A stretch of DNA of 6,353 bases, from assembly GCA_017435025.1 (NCBI GenBank), contig JAFSFU010000142.1, positions 1-6,353 of the forward strand. Reading direction: 5' to 3'. The translations under genes and the position numbers were made by a program. The DNA comes from Lachnospiraceae bacterium (lineage in GTDB: Bacteria; Bacillota_A; Clostridia; Lachnospirales; Lachnospiraceae). Of this stretch, positions 1 through 6,315 are shown piece after piece (position 1 is the first letter of the stretch; every line of letters starts with the position of its first letter). Under the pieces are notes generated by a model, which was given only the letters and a program-made list of their open reading frames with translations, did no database searches and was not told where the DNA came from.

Positions 1-240
1 CAGCCACCATACGCTGCTGCACCTGCAGGAAGGTCTCGCCCCCCTCCACCTGGTACAGCTCAGGCTGGTGGTTAAAGTGACACATCATCACAGAATCGTC
101 CCGGTTTAAGTGGGCCCAGGGCATTCCCTCCCAGCGGCCCATACAAATTTCACGCAGCTGAGTCATAGGCTGCAGCTGCAGACCCCGGGGCTTGAAAATG
201 GCAGTGGCAGTGGCCATGGCCCGGTACAGGTCGCTGGAAT
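1..240 (-). CDS. Histidine phosphatase superfamily protein, internal fragment
   Basis: Read on the minus strand from base 238 to the window edge, one frame stays open for 79 codons with no start or stop. It begins SSDLYRAMATATAIF, continues with TQLREICMGRWEGM near residues 26-39, and ends inside the domain. The pattern SSDL-x-RA-x(2)-TA followed by L-R-E-x(3)-G-x-W-E-G is the classic middle part of the phosphoglycerate-mutase-like histidine phosphatases (CobC, GpmB and related hydrolases). The N-terminal catalytic RHG motif and the distal catalytic histidine both lie outside the fragment, so the substrate cannot be told. A hand count gives 143 G+C in 240 bases (about 60%), much higher than the adjoining pyrI, and codons favour CTG, CAG and GCC. 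Reading upstream in the same frame reaches TAA at 262-260, so the gene is cut near base 240. It appears to come from a different locus or genome. Confidence 0.75.
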
Positions 241-570
241 TGTGATACAGCGCGGGTTCTTACAATGAATCACATTTGTAAGACGGTTCGGCAGACTTAA
301 GCTGCGTTTTTCTACGATCTTGCTGTCGCGAACGATATTAACCGTAATATTGTGATCGATATAACCGAGGATATCCAGATCCAGATTCTCGATCGGTCCT
401 TCGATTTTGATAATATCTTTGCGGCCCATTTTTGAACTGCGGGCATTTTTGATGATCGCCACCTGGCAGTCCAGTTTTCCGAGACCGAGGTATTTGTAGA
501 TTTCCATGCTCTTGCCGGCTTTGATGTGGTCAAGAACAACGCCCTCATAAAGTCCAGTGATATTTAACAT
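163..570 (-). CDS. pyrI: Aspartate carbamoyltransferase regulatory chain, 3' end replaced
   Basis: PyrI is the allosteric subunit of aspartate carbamoyltransferase: it binds nucleotides and, through a zinc domain, holds the catalytic trimers together. Residues 1-110 match the family well: GVVLDHIKAGKSMEIYKYLGL near 10-30 (nucleotide-binding domain), MGRKDIIKIE at 48-57, ITVNIVRD at 75-82, and the first half of the zinc site, C103-x4-C108. Family members are usually about 140-150 residues and end with a second pair, C-x-x-C, in a CKYCE-like segment. Here that half is missing. From residue 111 the frame runs 25 more codons to TGA at 165-163 through foreign sequence. As written the product should lack a complete zinc site. 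The start is ATG 570-568, with GGAGG (complement of 581-585) ten bases upstream inside the end of pyrB. Only 2 bases separate it from the pyrB stop, so the pair is probably translationally coupled. Identity is firm; the C-terminus is not. Confidence 0.9.
   Translation of the reverse strand: MLNITGLYEGVVLDHIKAGKSMEIYKYLGLGKLDCQVAIIKNARSSKMGRKDIIKIEGPIENLDLDILGYIDHNITVNIVRDSKIVEKRSLSLPNRLTNVIHCKNPRCITIPATCTGPWPLPLPFSSPGVCSCSL
236..247. other. Chimeric junction between pyrI and histidine phosphatase sequence
   Basis: To the right of about base 241 the minus strand encodes PyrI up to CKNPRCIT. To the left, the PyrI frame gives a proline- and cysteine-rich tail unlike any PyrI, while another frame gives good histidine phosphatase sequence from base 238. 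GC falls from about 60% (1-240) to about 42% (241-420) at the same place. No transposon end, direct repeat or attachment-site-like repeat is visible. The break could be an assembly misjoin or a real rearrangement. Confidence 0.75.
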
Positions 571-572
571 GA

Positions 573-1493
573 TTATTCAGCCTCCAATCCTAATAAAGTC
601 ATGATCAGGGCCATACGTACATATACGCCGTACTGAACCTGTCTAAAGTAAGCGGCTCTTGGATCATCGTCCACCTCAGTAGAGATCTCATTTACACGCG
701 GAAGCGGATGAAGGACGAACATATCCTCTTTGGCCAGTTTCATTTTTTCTTTATCAAGAATGTAGTAGTCTTTCATACGGAGATATTCTTCTTCGTTGAA
801 GAAACGCTCTCTCTGGATTCTTGTCATATAAAGGATATCGAGATCAGCCATTGCATCTTCCAGATTTGTGAGCTCGCGGTATTCGATGCCATGGGCATCC
901 AGAACGTCTTCGCGGATATAATCCGGTACGCGCAGCTCCGGCGGGGAGATCAGGACGAATTTGATACCCGGATAGCGAACCAGTGCATGGATCAGGGAGT
1001 GAACGGTACGTCCGAATTTTAAGTCACCACAGAGACCGACTGTCATATTGTCAAGATGACCTTTTAAGGAATAGATTGTGAGAAGGTCTGTGAGTGTCTG
1101 AGTCGGGTGCTGATGGCCGCCGTCACCGGCGTTGATGATCGGAACACCTGCGCTGTTTGCTGCAACGAAAGCGGAACCTTCCTTTGGATGACGGATCGCG
1201 ATAATATCGGAATAACAGGAAATTGTACGGATCGTATCGGCAACGCTTTCACCTTTTGCTGCAGAACTGGAGTTAGCGGAGGAGAATCCGAGAATGGATC
1301 CACCGAGGCTCAGCATAGCGGATTCAAAGCTTAAACGTGTTCTTGTGCTCGGTTCAAAGAAAAGAGTAGCCAGTTTCTTTCCATCGCATACGTGTGCGTA
1401 TTTGGAGCGATTTTTTTCGATGTCGCAGGCAAGATCCAGTAACTGCTGGGTCTCTTCTACAGTAAAGTCCAACGGACTGATTAAATGTCTCAT
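573..1493 (-). CDS. pyrB: Aspartate carbamoyltransferase catalytic chain
   Basis: PyrB condenses carbamoyl phosphate with L-aspartate to N-carbamoyl-L-aspartate, the committed step of pyrimidine synthesis, in the cytoplasm. The 306-residue length is normal for the family. Key motifs are present in order: the carbamoyl-phosphate loop FEPSTRTR (46-53), the mobile SSAAKGES loop with K80, [12 protein letters not shown] (126-137) with H129 and Q132, a [12 protein letters not shown] segment (156-167) at the start of the aspartate domain, RIQRER (225-230), and HPLPRVNEI (262-270) in the aspartate-binding 240s loop. No active-site residue appears lost. The start ATG 1493-1491 is preceded at 8 bases by AAAGGAGA (complement of 1501-1508), a strong Shine-Dalgarno. 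The stop is TAA, 2 bases before pyrI, giving the pyrBI order known from enterobacteria and many Clostridia. The short leader leaves no room for a PyrR-type attenuator. Confidence 0.97.
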   Translation of the reverse strand: MRHLISPLDFTVEETQQLLDLACDIEKNRSKYAHVCDGKKLATLFFEPSTRTRLSFESAMLSLGGSILGFSSANSSSAAKGESVADTIRTISCYSDIIAIRHPKEGSAFVAANSAGVPIINAGDGGHQHPTQTLTDLLTIYSLKGHLDNMTVGLCGDLKFGRTVHSLIHALVRYPGIKFVLISPPELRVPDYIREDVLDAHGIEYRELTNLEDAMADLDILYMTRIQRERFFNEEEYLRMKDYYILDKEKMKLAKEDMFVLHPLPRVNEISTEVDDDPRAAYFRQVQYGVYVRMALIMTLLGLEAE

Positions 1494-1542
1494 GGGTAGT
1501 TCTCCTTTCGATGTTTCCTTTGGGATTTTCTACATCGCAATA

Positions 1543-1571
1543 ATTATAACGGATATATAGAGGAAATTCTA
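1543..1571 (-). promoter_or_regulatory. Candidate promoter of pyrBI
   Basis: On the minus strand a perfect TATAAT lies at 1548-1543. A weak -35, TAGAAT (3 of 6 consensus positions), lies at 1571-1566, with a 17-base spacer. Transcription would begin near 1536, giving a leader of about 40 bases. No long hairpin, T-run or leader peptide is visible in that leader, so pyrimidine control, if any, must act at initiation or on the enzyme. Confidence 0.5.
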
Positions 1572-1598
1572 CAACTTTTTAAAAAATTGTGGTATGAT
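1570..1598 (+). promoter_or_regulatory. Candidate extended -10 promoter of the hypothetical gene
   Basis: TGGTATGAT at 1590-1598 is an extended -10 box (TGn followed by TATGAT). The -35 position at 17 bases spacing (1570-1575, TACAAC) is poor, which fits an extended -10 promoter. Transcription would begin near 1605, leaving a leader of about 54 bases. The -35 area overlaps that of the divergent pyrBI promoter. Confidence 0.5.
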
Positions 1599-1648
1599 AG
1601 AGGCAGATTTTGGCGATGGGACAGTTTTGTCTTTTTATAGATGATATG

Positions 1649-1653
1649 GGAGG
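1649..1653 (+). promoter_or_regulatory. Ribosome binding site that fixes the start at 1659
   Basis: GGAGG lies 5 bases before ATG 1659. The in-frame ATG at 1641 would place this site inside the coding region and has no Shine-Dalgarno of its own, so 1659 is the better start. Confidence 0.8.
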
Positions 1654-1658
1654 TACCG

Positions 1659-2489
1659 ATGAGAAAAACGATGGAGCAGATCGTGCTGGAAGGCCAGGCT
1701 GCAAAGTGTGAGTCACTGGAAGAGCTGTATCTGTTATGGCAGATGATGCAGCAGATGGAAGAAGAACCGTATGGTGTTACCTGCTACGGCGACGTCGACC
1801 AGAGAACGTTCCATATCGACGGTGTGGTTTCCTATGATGATTACAATGGAACCATGTATATTCTGAAGGAAACCAATATGCGCAAGTATGTGCAGAAAGG
1901 ACAGACCATGCCGGTAATCTCGGATATCCGTCAACAATTGGCTGCTGCCAAAAGCCCGACCGGTGAGGTAGAGTATATGGATTATCTGGCCGGTATGCAG
2001 AAGATCCTCAATGAAGAATCTGCAGAGAAGAATGGTCGTATGTCCATGCAGAAATTATTGAAGCAGAGTGCCGTTGTTTATATCAACAAACGCGGCGGCA
2101 AAGGTGCAGCCGATGATATCAGCATGCAGTACGGAAGATATTATATTGAGTTTTTAAAGAGGCAGATCCGCCTGTTAAAACCTAAGACGATCGTATGCTG
2201 CAGCGACGATATTTTCCGTCTTGTTGTGATGGAAGTATTCCAGAATAAACGCCAGAAAAAGAACCAGGAAATCTATATGAAATGGAAAAACGTGGTGCTC
2301 GGCGATGTTTTTTTGGCCGATCATCATTTCAAGCCGACGTTGGATGAAGAGAAGGCGGCTGTTCGGGTGATACGTATGTGGAATCCTGCATATCGTGTCA
2401 ACAACGGACAGTACGTGTCGTTAGAAGAATATCTGAAAGAGTTTGCGAGACGTGCAAAAAAGGAAGAAAAATCTGAAAAGAATTTGTAA
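1659..2489 (+). CDS. Hypothetical protein, possibly uracil-DNA glycosylase-fold
   Basis: I do not recognise this gene with certainty. It encodes a soluble 276-residue protein without signal peptide or membrane segment. The N-terminus (about 1-36) is helical and glutamine/glutamate-rich. A strand-like TMYILKETNM (65-74) is followed by a charged helical stretch, AVVYINKRGGKG (138-149), the helix-strand unit FLKRQIRLLKPKTIVCC (165-181), a lysine-rich insertion near 197-212, and VRVIRMWNPAYRV (235-247). The C-terminus (260-276) is a basic and acidic tail. The order of a ligand-loop strand, an N-K strand, 'helix-L-KPK-x-IV' and a final x-NP/HP-like loop recalls the uracil-DNA glycosylase superfamily, but the catalytic GxxPG motif is absent and the last loop has WNP where HPS is expected. 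If the fold is right, it may be a non-catalytic or changed-function member. It stands alone between divergent pyrBI and the downstream ABC operon. Stop TAA; no clear terminator follows. Confidence 0.85.
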   Translation: MRKTMEQIVLEGQAAKCESLEELYLLWQMMQQMEEEPYGVTCYGDVDQRTFHIDGVVSYDDYNGTMYILKETNMRKYVQKGQTMPVISDIRQQLAAAKSPTGEVEYMDYLAGMQKILNEESAEKNGRMSMQKLLKQSAVVYINKRGGKGAADDISMQYGRYYIEFLKRQIRLLKPKTIVCCSDDIFRLVVMEVFQNKRQKKNQEIYMKWKNVVLGDVFLADHHFKPTLDEEKAAVRVIRMWNPAYRVNNGQYVSLEEYLKEFARRAKKEEKSEKNL

Positions 2490-2533
2490 GGAATCTTAAA
2501 TAAATATCTATATCTTCCATTTGTGCGATTATA

Positions 2534-2539
2534 TATAAT
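2534..2539 (+). promoter_or_regulatory. Candidate -10 box of the ABC operon
   Basis: A perfect TATAAT lies in the 83-base gap, about 34 bases before the ATPase start, giving a leader of roughly 27 bases. No good -35 is visible at 16-18 bases upstream (TATCTT at 2511-2516 is poor), and there is no TGn extension. It may need an activator, or the operon may be read through from the upstream gene, since no terminator separates them. Confidence 0.4.
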
Positions 2540-2556
2540 AGAGTCACGAAGAGCAG

Positions 2557-2575
2557 AGAGGAAGAAGATTGATTG
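2557..2575 (+). promoter_or_regulatory. Ribosome binding site and TTG start of the ATPase gene
   Basis: AGAGG at 2557-2561 within an AGAGAGGAAG purine tract precedes TTG 2573-2575 by 11 bases. The next in-frame ATG (2636) would remove the [11 protein letters not shown] strand needed by every ABC ATPase, so a TTG start is the best reading. TTG starts usually lower initiation. Confidence 0.65.
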
Positions 2576-3313
2576 GGAGAGACAAGAACACAAGAGACCG
2601 TAATACGGGTCCGTGATTTATATAAAATATACCGAATGGGTGAAACGAAAGTTCACGCCCTTGACGGCGTTGATTTTGATATCCATCGTGGGGAATTCTG
2701 TGCGATCACAGGTCCTTCCGGTTCGGGAAAATCTACGTTATTAAATATGCTGGCAGGTCTGGAACATCCATCAAAGGGTGAAATCGTGATTGCCGGAAAA
2801 CACATTGAGAAATTGAATGAAAAACAGTTGGTGACGTTCCGCAGAGAAAAGGTTGGATTTATTTTTCAGTCCTACAATCTGATCGGTACGATGGATGCAT
2901 TGGAAAATGTGGCATTGCCCCTTTCCTTTCGCGGAGTGCCGAAGGATATCCGTCTGAAAAAGGCAAAAAAATATCTGCAGCTGGTGGGTCTGGAAAAGTT
3001 TATGAAGCACATGCCGAACCAGATGTCCGGCGGACAGCAGCAGCGTGTCGGTATCGCACGTGCGCTTGCGATGGATCCGGAGATTATTTTTGCAGATGAA
3101 CCGACCGGAAATCTGGATTCCAAGACGACAATGGAAGTTTTAAAGCTGATGCAGCAGATTGTAAGGGAGCGGAACCAGACTTTGATCATGGTAACTCATG
3201 ACAATAATCTTGCGACTTATGCGGACCGTATTTTTAAGATTATCGACGGTAAGATCGTACATATCGAGGAGAACCATGAAGAAATAGATCTGACAGCACT
3301 GGAGAGGAATTAG
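2573..3313 (+). CDS. ABC transporter ATP-binding protein, MacB/LolD type
   Basis: A cytoplasmic ATPase that powers the permease two genes downstream. All nucleotide-binding motifs are present: Walker [10 protein letters not shown] (47-55), Q-loop Q99 in FIFQSYNLI, signature MSGGQQQR (151-158, Met in place of the usual Leu), Walker B IIFADEP (171-177), D-loop GNLDS (179-183) and the switch histidine H209 in VTHD. The A-loop region, [16 protein letters not shown], and the [16 protein letters not shown] stretch are typical of the MacB/LolD/FtsE-like class, whose partners are four-helix permeases acting as mechanotransmitters rather than channel importers. The length of 246 residues is normal, with a short acidic C-terminal extension. 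The gene ends with TAG only 4 bases before the next start, and the GGAGAGG at 3301-3307 inside its last codons serves as that gene's ribosome binding site. Confidence 0.95.
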   Translation: MGETRTQETVIRVRDLYKIYRMGETKVHALDGVDFDIHRGEFCAITGPSGSGKSTLLNMLAGLEHPSKGEIVIAGKHIEKLNEKQLVTFRREKVGFIFQSYNLIGTMDALENVALPLSFRGVPKDIRLKKAKKYLQLVGLEKFMKHMPNQMSGGQQQRVGIARALAMDPEIIFADEPTGNLDSKTTMEVLKLMQQIVRERNQTLIMVTHDNNLATYADRIFKIIDGKIVHIEENHEEIDLTALERN

Positions 3314-3317
3314 ACGT

Positions 3318-5231
3318 ATGAAAAAAATGATAAAGAAGTTTATGCTGTATTTTTTGACAGCAGTTATGATCATGGGGGCAGTGCCATTTACGACATTTGC
3401 TGACGTTGATGAAGATGAGGATGAGAGTATTCCACCGGTATATCACAAAGATGATGATAATGACGCGCTTCGTCTTGTGATTGGTAAAACAGAAGAAGTG
3501 ACGATTGGAAAAACTTCGACGATTTCAGTGACGATTAAGAATACTTCTGAAGATGACTGGAAGAAAACCTATGTGCGCATCGCACCGGAGTCGTATTATC
3601 TGGATTACTATGAAGAAATTATCGAAGACGAAGAATTGGATGAGGATGACAGCGATATCATCCGTTCTGTAAAGACGACCTACCCATTTGAAATTACGGA
3701 CTCTTTAAACGAGTACCACAATATCGGTCCGATCAAAGCCGGTGGCAAAAAGACTGCAAATCTGAGAGTCAGTATGAAAAAAAATCTTGAGCAGGGATAT
3801 TATCCAGTTCTGATCAATGTGACAGTCGAGGAAGAGGATGAGAGCCAGAGAGATTTTGAAAAGACGATGATTCTTTGGGCTGAAACAAAAAGCAGTTCTT
3901 CTACGGATGATAAAGATGAGGAGAATAATCCGGAACCGGTAGCCTTTTCCCTTGGTGAAAATCAGCCGACCCCGCATGGTGTCTATAACGATGTGATGAA
4001 TTTCCATATCAATATGCGAAACACCGGTTATAAGACGGCTTATGATGTGCGCGTGGAGATGGAGTTGTCGGAAGATGTAACAAAGTTCCCGTTTGAGATC
4101 AATGATGGGAATTATGATCGCTGGATGGGAGATGTTGCAGCCGGCCAGACCGTGGAAGTGCCGTACAGTATGGCAATTCGCAAGGATGCAGAATCCGGTT
4201 ATTATCCGATCAAATATACGATCAAGTACAGAGCAGAAGAAAACGGAGGATTCGAAACACCGATCGAAGATATCATGTATGTGCGTATCGTTGGATTGGA
4301 CGAAGAGGATGATGATCTTTCTGCTGATGCCGGCGATAATGAAAGAACCAAGGCGCGTATCATCGTAGAAAGTTTTCAGACAGAACCGGAAACTGTAATG
4401 GCCGGTCAGGAATTCACCTTAAAACTGAGAATGAAAAATGCTTCCAGCCAGATTGCTGCAAGCAACATTCTCTTTACGCTGGATCCGGAGACTGTAAGTG
4501 ACAGCCCGGTATTTACAACAGTCAATGGCTCCAACTCTGTGGTGGTGAACAGTCTTGCACCTGGTGCATCGGAAGAACTGGTGATGAAATTTACATCCAG
4601 TCCAAGCGCGGAGCAGCGTTCGTATACGGTAACGATCACGGAGCAGTATGACAGCCCGGAATATAAGAATGCCAAAGAAACTGTCAAGATCGCAGTACCG
4701 ATCAAGCAGCAGGCGAGATTAAATACCGGAAATATCGAAGTGATGCCGAATGGAATTGATGTGGGCAATGAATCCAACATCATGTTTGATATCAACAACA
4801 CCGGCAAAGTGACTCTTTACAATGTTACGGCAATTTTCGAGGCAGATTCCATCCAGCGCAGTGAGAATTATGTTGGAAATATCAAGCCGGGTGAAAGCGG
4901 CAATGTGGATGCGATGATCCTTGGTATGGCTCCGACGATGGATGACGGCATGATCAATCTGACGATTACATACGAAGATGAAAATGGTGTGGTGACTCCG
5001 GTAGAAAAGGAACTCCAGCTGTTTGTCTCCGAACCGGTTCCGATGGAAGATATGTTCATGGATATGGGAATGGAAGATATGATGATGGAAGAGCCGGAAC
5101 CGACCATGATGGATAAAGTAAAACAATACGCACTTCCTCTGGGAACGGCAGCGGTGATCGTTCTCGGCGGTATCGTCTTTGTGATCAGACGAAGAAAGAA
5201 GAAAGCGGGAATGGAAGATGAAATTCTTTGA
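3318..5231 (+). CDS. Secreted, membrane-anchored multi-Ig-like (CARDB/COG1361-type) protein
   Basis: A 637-residue surface protein with no enzymatic motif. Residues 1-28 form a Sec signal peptide (KKMIKK, hydrophobic core, likely cleavage after TFA28). An acidic stretch follows (29-48). Four beta-rich units can be seen, each with the pattern of an adhesion-like Ig fold: about 50-190, 205-326, 345-463 and 467-572. They repeat the signatures 'strand-VTIKNTS / IN-MRNTG / LRMKNAS / FDINNTG' and 'I-KAGG / VAAGQT / LAPGAS / IKPGES', the usual marks of CARDB and COG1361 S-layer-like domains. Units 1 and 2 both contain a GYYP turn. A Met- and acid-rich linker (576-598) leads to one membrane helix (about 605-623) and a basic stop, RRRKKK (624-629), so the bulk is outside the cell. 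It lies between the ATPase and permease genes, 4 bases after the former and overlapping the latter by 14, which suggests it works with the transporter as an adaptor, sensor or substrate-binding part. That role is inferred. Confidence 0.88.
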   Translation: MKKMIKKFMLYFLTAVMIMGAVPFTTFADVDEDEDESIPPVYHKDDDNDALRLVIGKTEEVTIGKTSTISVTIKNTSEDDWKKTYVRIAPESYYLDYYEEIIEDEELDEDDSDIIRSVKTTYPFEITDSLNEYHNIGPIKAGGKKTANLRVSMKKNLEQGYYPVLINVTVEEEDESQRDFEKTMILWAETKSSSSTDDKDEENNPEPVAFSLGENQPTPHGVYNDVMNFHINMRNTGYKTAYDVRVEMELSEDVTKFPFEINDGNYDRWMGDVAAGQTVEVPYSMAIRKDAESGYYPIKYTIKYRAEENGGFETPIEDIMYVRIVGLDEEDDDLSADAGDNERTKARIIVESFQTEPETVMAGQEFTLKLRMKNASSQIAASNILFTLDPETVSDSPVFTTVNGSNSVVVNSLAPGASEELVMKFTSSPSAEQRSYTVTITEQYDSPEYKNAKETVKIAVPIKQQARLNTGNIEVMPNGIDVGNESNIMFDINNTGKVTLYNVTAIFEADSIQRSENYVGNIKPGESGNVDAMILGMAPTMDDGMINLTITYEDENGVVTPVEKELQLFVSEPVPMEDMFMDMGMEDMMMEEPEPTMMDKVKQYALPLGTAAVIVLGGIVFVIRRRKKKAGMEDEIL

Positions 5232-6315
5232 TCTGCTCTCGATGAGCGTAAATAACTTAATGCGCAGAAAAATGAGGACCGCACTGACGGTCCTCGGCGT
5301 TATTATAGGAACAGCTTCGATCGTCGTAATGGTCTCACTGGGCATCGGACTGAAGGAAATGACGATCGAGCAATACACGTCCTACGGCAGTCTGACCCGC
5401 ATTGAGGTTAACCGAAACTGGAGCAATTCCGATGAAGGCGATGATGGATATCTGAAAGATGAGACTGTGGAATTGTTAAAACGGATTCCACACGTAAAGT
5501 CCGTCTCGCCGGTTCTCAGCACCTATGTTCAAATGCGACAGGGCGCTTACAGCAGTTCCACCAGACTGATGGGAGTCAGTCAGGAAACTTTAAAGGAGAT
5601 TGAGCTTGGTCAGGGAACACTTCCAAATCCCAATGCCAGCACGATGGAACTGGTTGTCGGCAATATGGTGGAACGTGACTTCTATAACACGAAGACCGGA
5701 AAGGGATATTGGGATACGGGAGAAGAACCGAACGTGGATCTTTATGGACAGGATTTCTTTATGACCTTTCAGGGAACCGGAGCCGAGTACGGAAAAGAGA
5801 AGAAGTATATTTTCCCGGTCAGCGGCAAAGTGGCCGGAGGTCCGGAAGACTACAGTGAATACAGCTATGGTTTGTTTACGGATATCGATCTGTTGAAAGA
5901 ACAGTTAAAGCGAATCTATAAAAAGAATGTGATTCCGGGACAGCCAAGCAATAAGAAGGGAAAACCATACAACTATTTCTGCTATGATACGGTCTATGTG
6001 TACGTGGACGATATGGAACATGTGCTGGATGTCCAGACAGAGATCACAGATATGGGATATCAGGCGTACAGCAGTATGCAGTGGCTGGAACAGGCGCAGG
6101 AGCAGACTGATATGATCCAGGCAGTTCTCGGCGGAATCGGTGCGGTGTCACTGTTTGTCGCAGCGATCGGCATTGCAAATACGATGATGATGTCCATCTA
6201 TGAGAGAACAAAAGAGATCGGTGTATTAAAGGTTCTCGGAAGCGCGATGGCAGATATTCGCAGTATGTTCCTGATCGAGGCCGGTTTTATTGGATTTATG
6301 GGTGTTATTGCTTGA
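5218..6315 (+). CDS. ABC transporter permease, MacB/FtsX family, interrupted near the end
   Basis: The membrane partner of the ATPase. The N-terminus (MKFFDLLSMSVNNLMRRKMRTALTVLG is typical in pattern: amphipathic helix, then first membrane segment at about 20-42) leads to an extracellular domain of about 250 residues (43-297) of the MacB_PCD kind. The second membrane helix is at about 300-322, followed by the family's cytoplasmic coupling motif, NTMMMSIYERTKEIGVLKVLG (321-341). The third helix begins near 351. TGA at 6313-6315 then stops the frame inside that helix. The same frame continues to the window edge with LGLSYGMSWLVN, which resembles the family, so the real gene very likely runs on; about 40-50 residues including the fourth helix would be lost if the stop is genuine. 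ATG 5218 overlaps the upstream gene by 14 bases, with a GGGAATGGAAG purine tract just before it. Relatives of this class export peptides, lipoproteins or antibiotics, or signal across the membrane. Confidence 0.9.
   Translation: MKFFDLLSMSVNNLMRRKMRTALTVLGVIIGTASIVVMVSLGIGLKEMTIEQYTSYGSLTRIEVNRNWSNSDEGDDGYLKDETVELLKRIPHVKSVSPVLSTYVQMRQGAYSSSTRLMGVSQETLKEIELGQGTLPNPNASTMELVVGNMVERDFYNTKTGKGYWDTGEEPNVDLYGQDFFMTFQGTGAEYGKEKKYIFPVSGKVAGGPEDYSEYSYGLFTDIDLLKEQLKRIYKKNVIPGQPSNKKGKPYNYFCYDTVYVYVDDMEHVLDVQTEITDMGYQAYSSMQWLEQAQEQTDMIQAVLGGIGAVSLFVAAIGIANTMMMSIYERTKEIGVLKVLGSAMADIRSMFLIEAGFIGFMGVIA
5274..5295 (+). repeat. Perfect inverted repeat early in the permease gene
   Basis: GAGGACCG (5274-5281), loop CACTGA (5282-5287) and CGGTCCTC (5288-5295) form a perfect 8-base-pair stem that a T-G wobble (5273/5296) extends to nine. 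It lies 56 bases into the permease gene, over codons for the conserved RTALTVLG segment. No T-run follows, so it is not a terminator. It could affect translation or mRNA decay at the gene overlap, or be chance. Confidence 0.6.

Noticed and set aside
171..180. Palindrome TGCAGCTGCA in the left fragment
   Set aside because: It is explained by leucine and glutamine codons (CTG, CAG) in the GC-rich histidine phosphatase frame and has no partner copy nearby.
312..548. Second minus-strand open frame of 78 codons overlapping pyrI
   Set aside because: It is an alternative frame of the same bases; the PyrI frame has clear family similarity and a ribosome binding site.
708..1022. Plus-strand open frame of 104 codons inside pyrB
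   Set aside because: It lies opposite the conserved PyrB aspartate domain and shows no domain or ribosome binding site of its own.
1620..1636. Small hairpin GACA-GTTT-TGTC followed by five T residues, a possible terminator or attenuator
   Set aside because: The stem is only 4 base pairs and AT-rich, too weak to support a terminator call.
1641..1658. An earlier in-frame ATG start for the hypothetical gene
   Set aside because: It lacks a Shine-Dalgarno and would bury the strong GGAGG at 1649-1653, which sits at proper spacing from ATG 1659.
2490..2572. Riboswitch or attenuator in the gap before the ABC operon
   Set aside because: The 83 bases are AT-rich with no stem longer than about 4 base pairs and no T-run; only a -10 box and a ribosome binding site can be supported.
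4719..5378. Long antisense open frame (219 codons) over the surface protein and permease genes
   Set aside because: Its translation is rich in Ile, His, Arg and Ser with no recognisable domain, and it lies opposite two well-supported genes; it is a shadow of their codon bias.
6313..6315. TGA as a selenocysteine or reassigned tryptophan codon
   Set aside because: No selenocysteine-type hairpin can be judged in the 38 remaining bases, the family has no selenoprotein member known to me, and TGA serves as a normal stop at 5229-5231; error or mutation is simpler.
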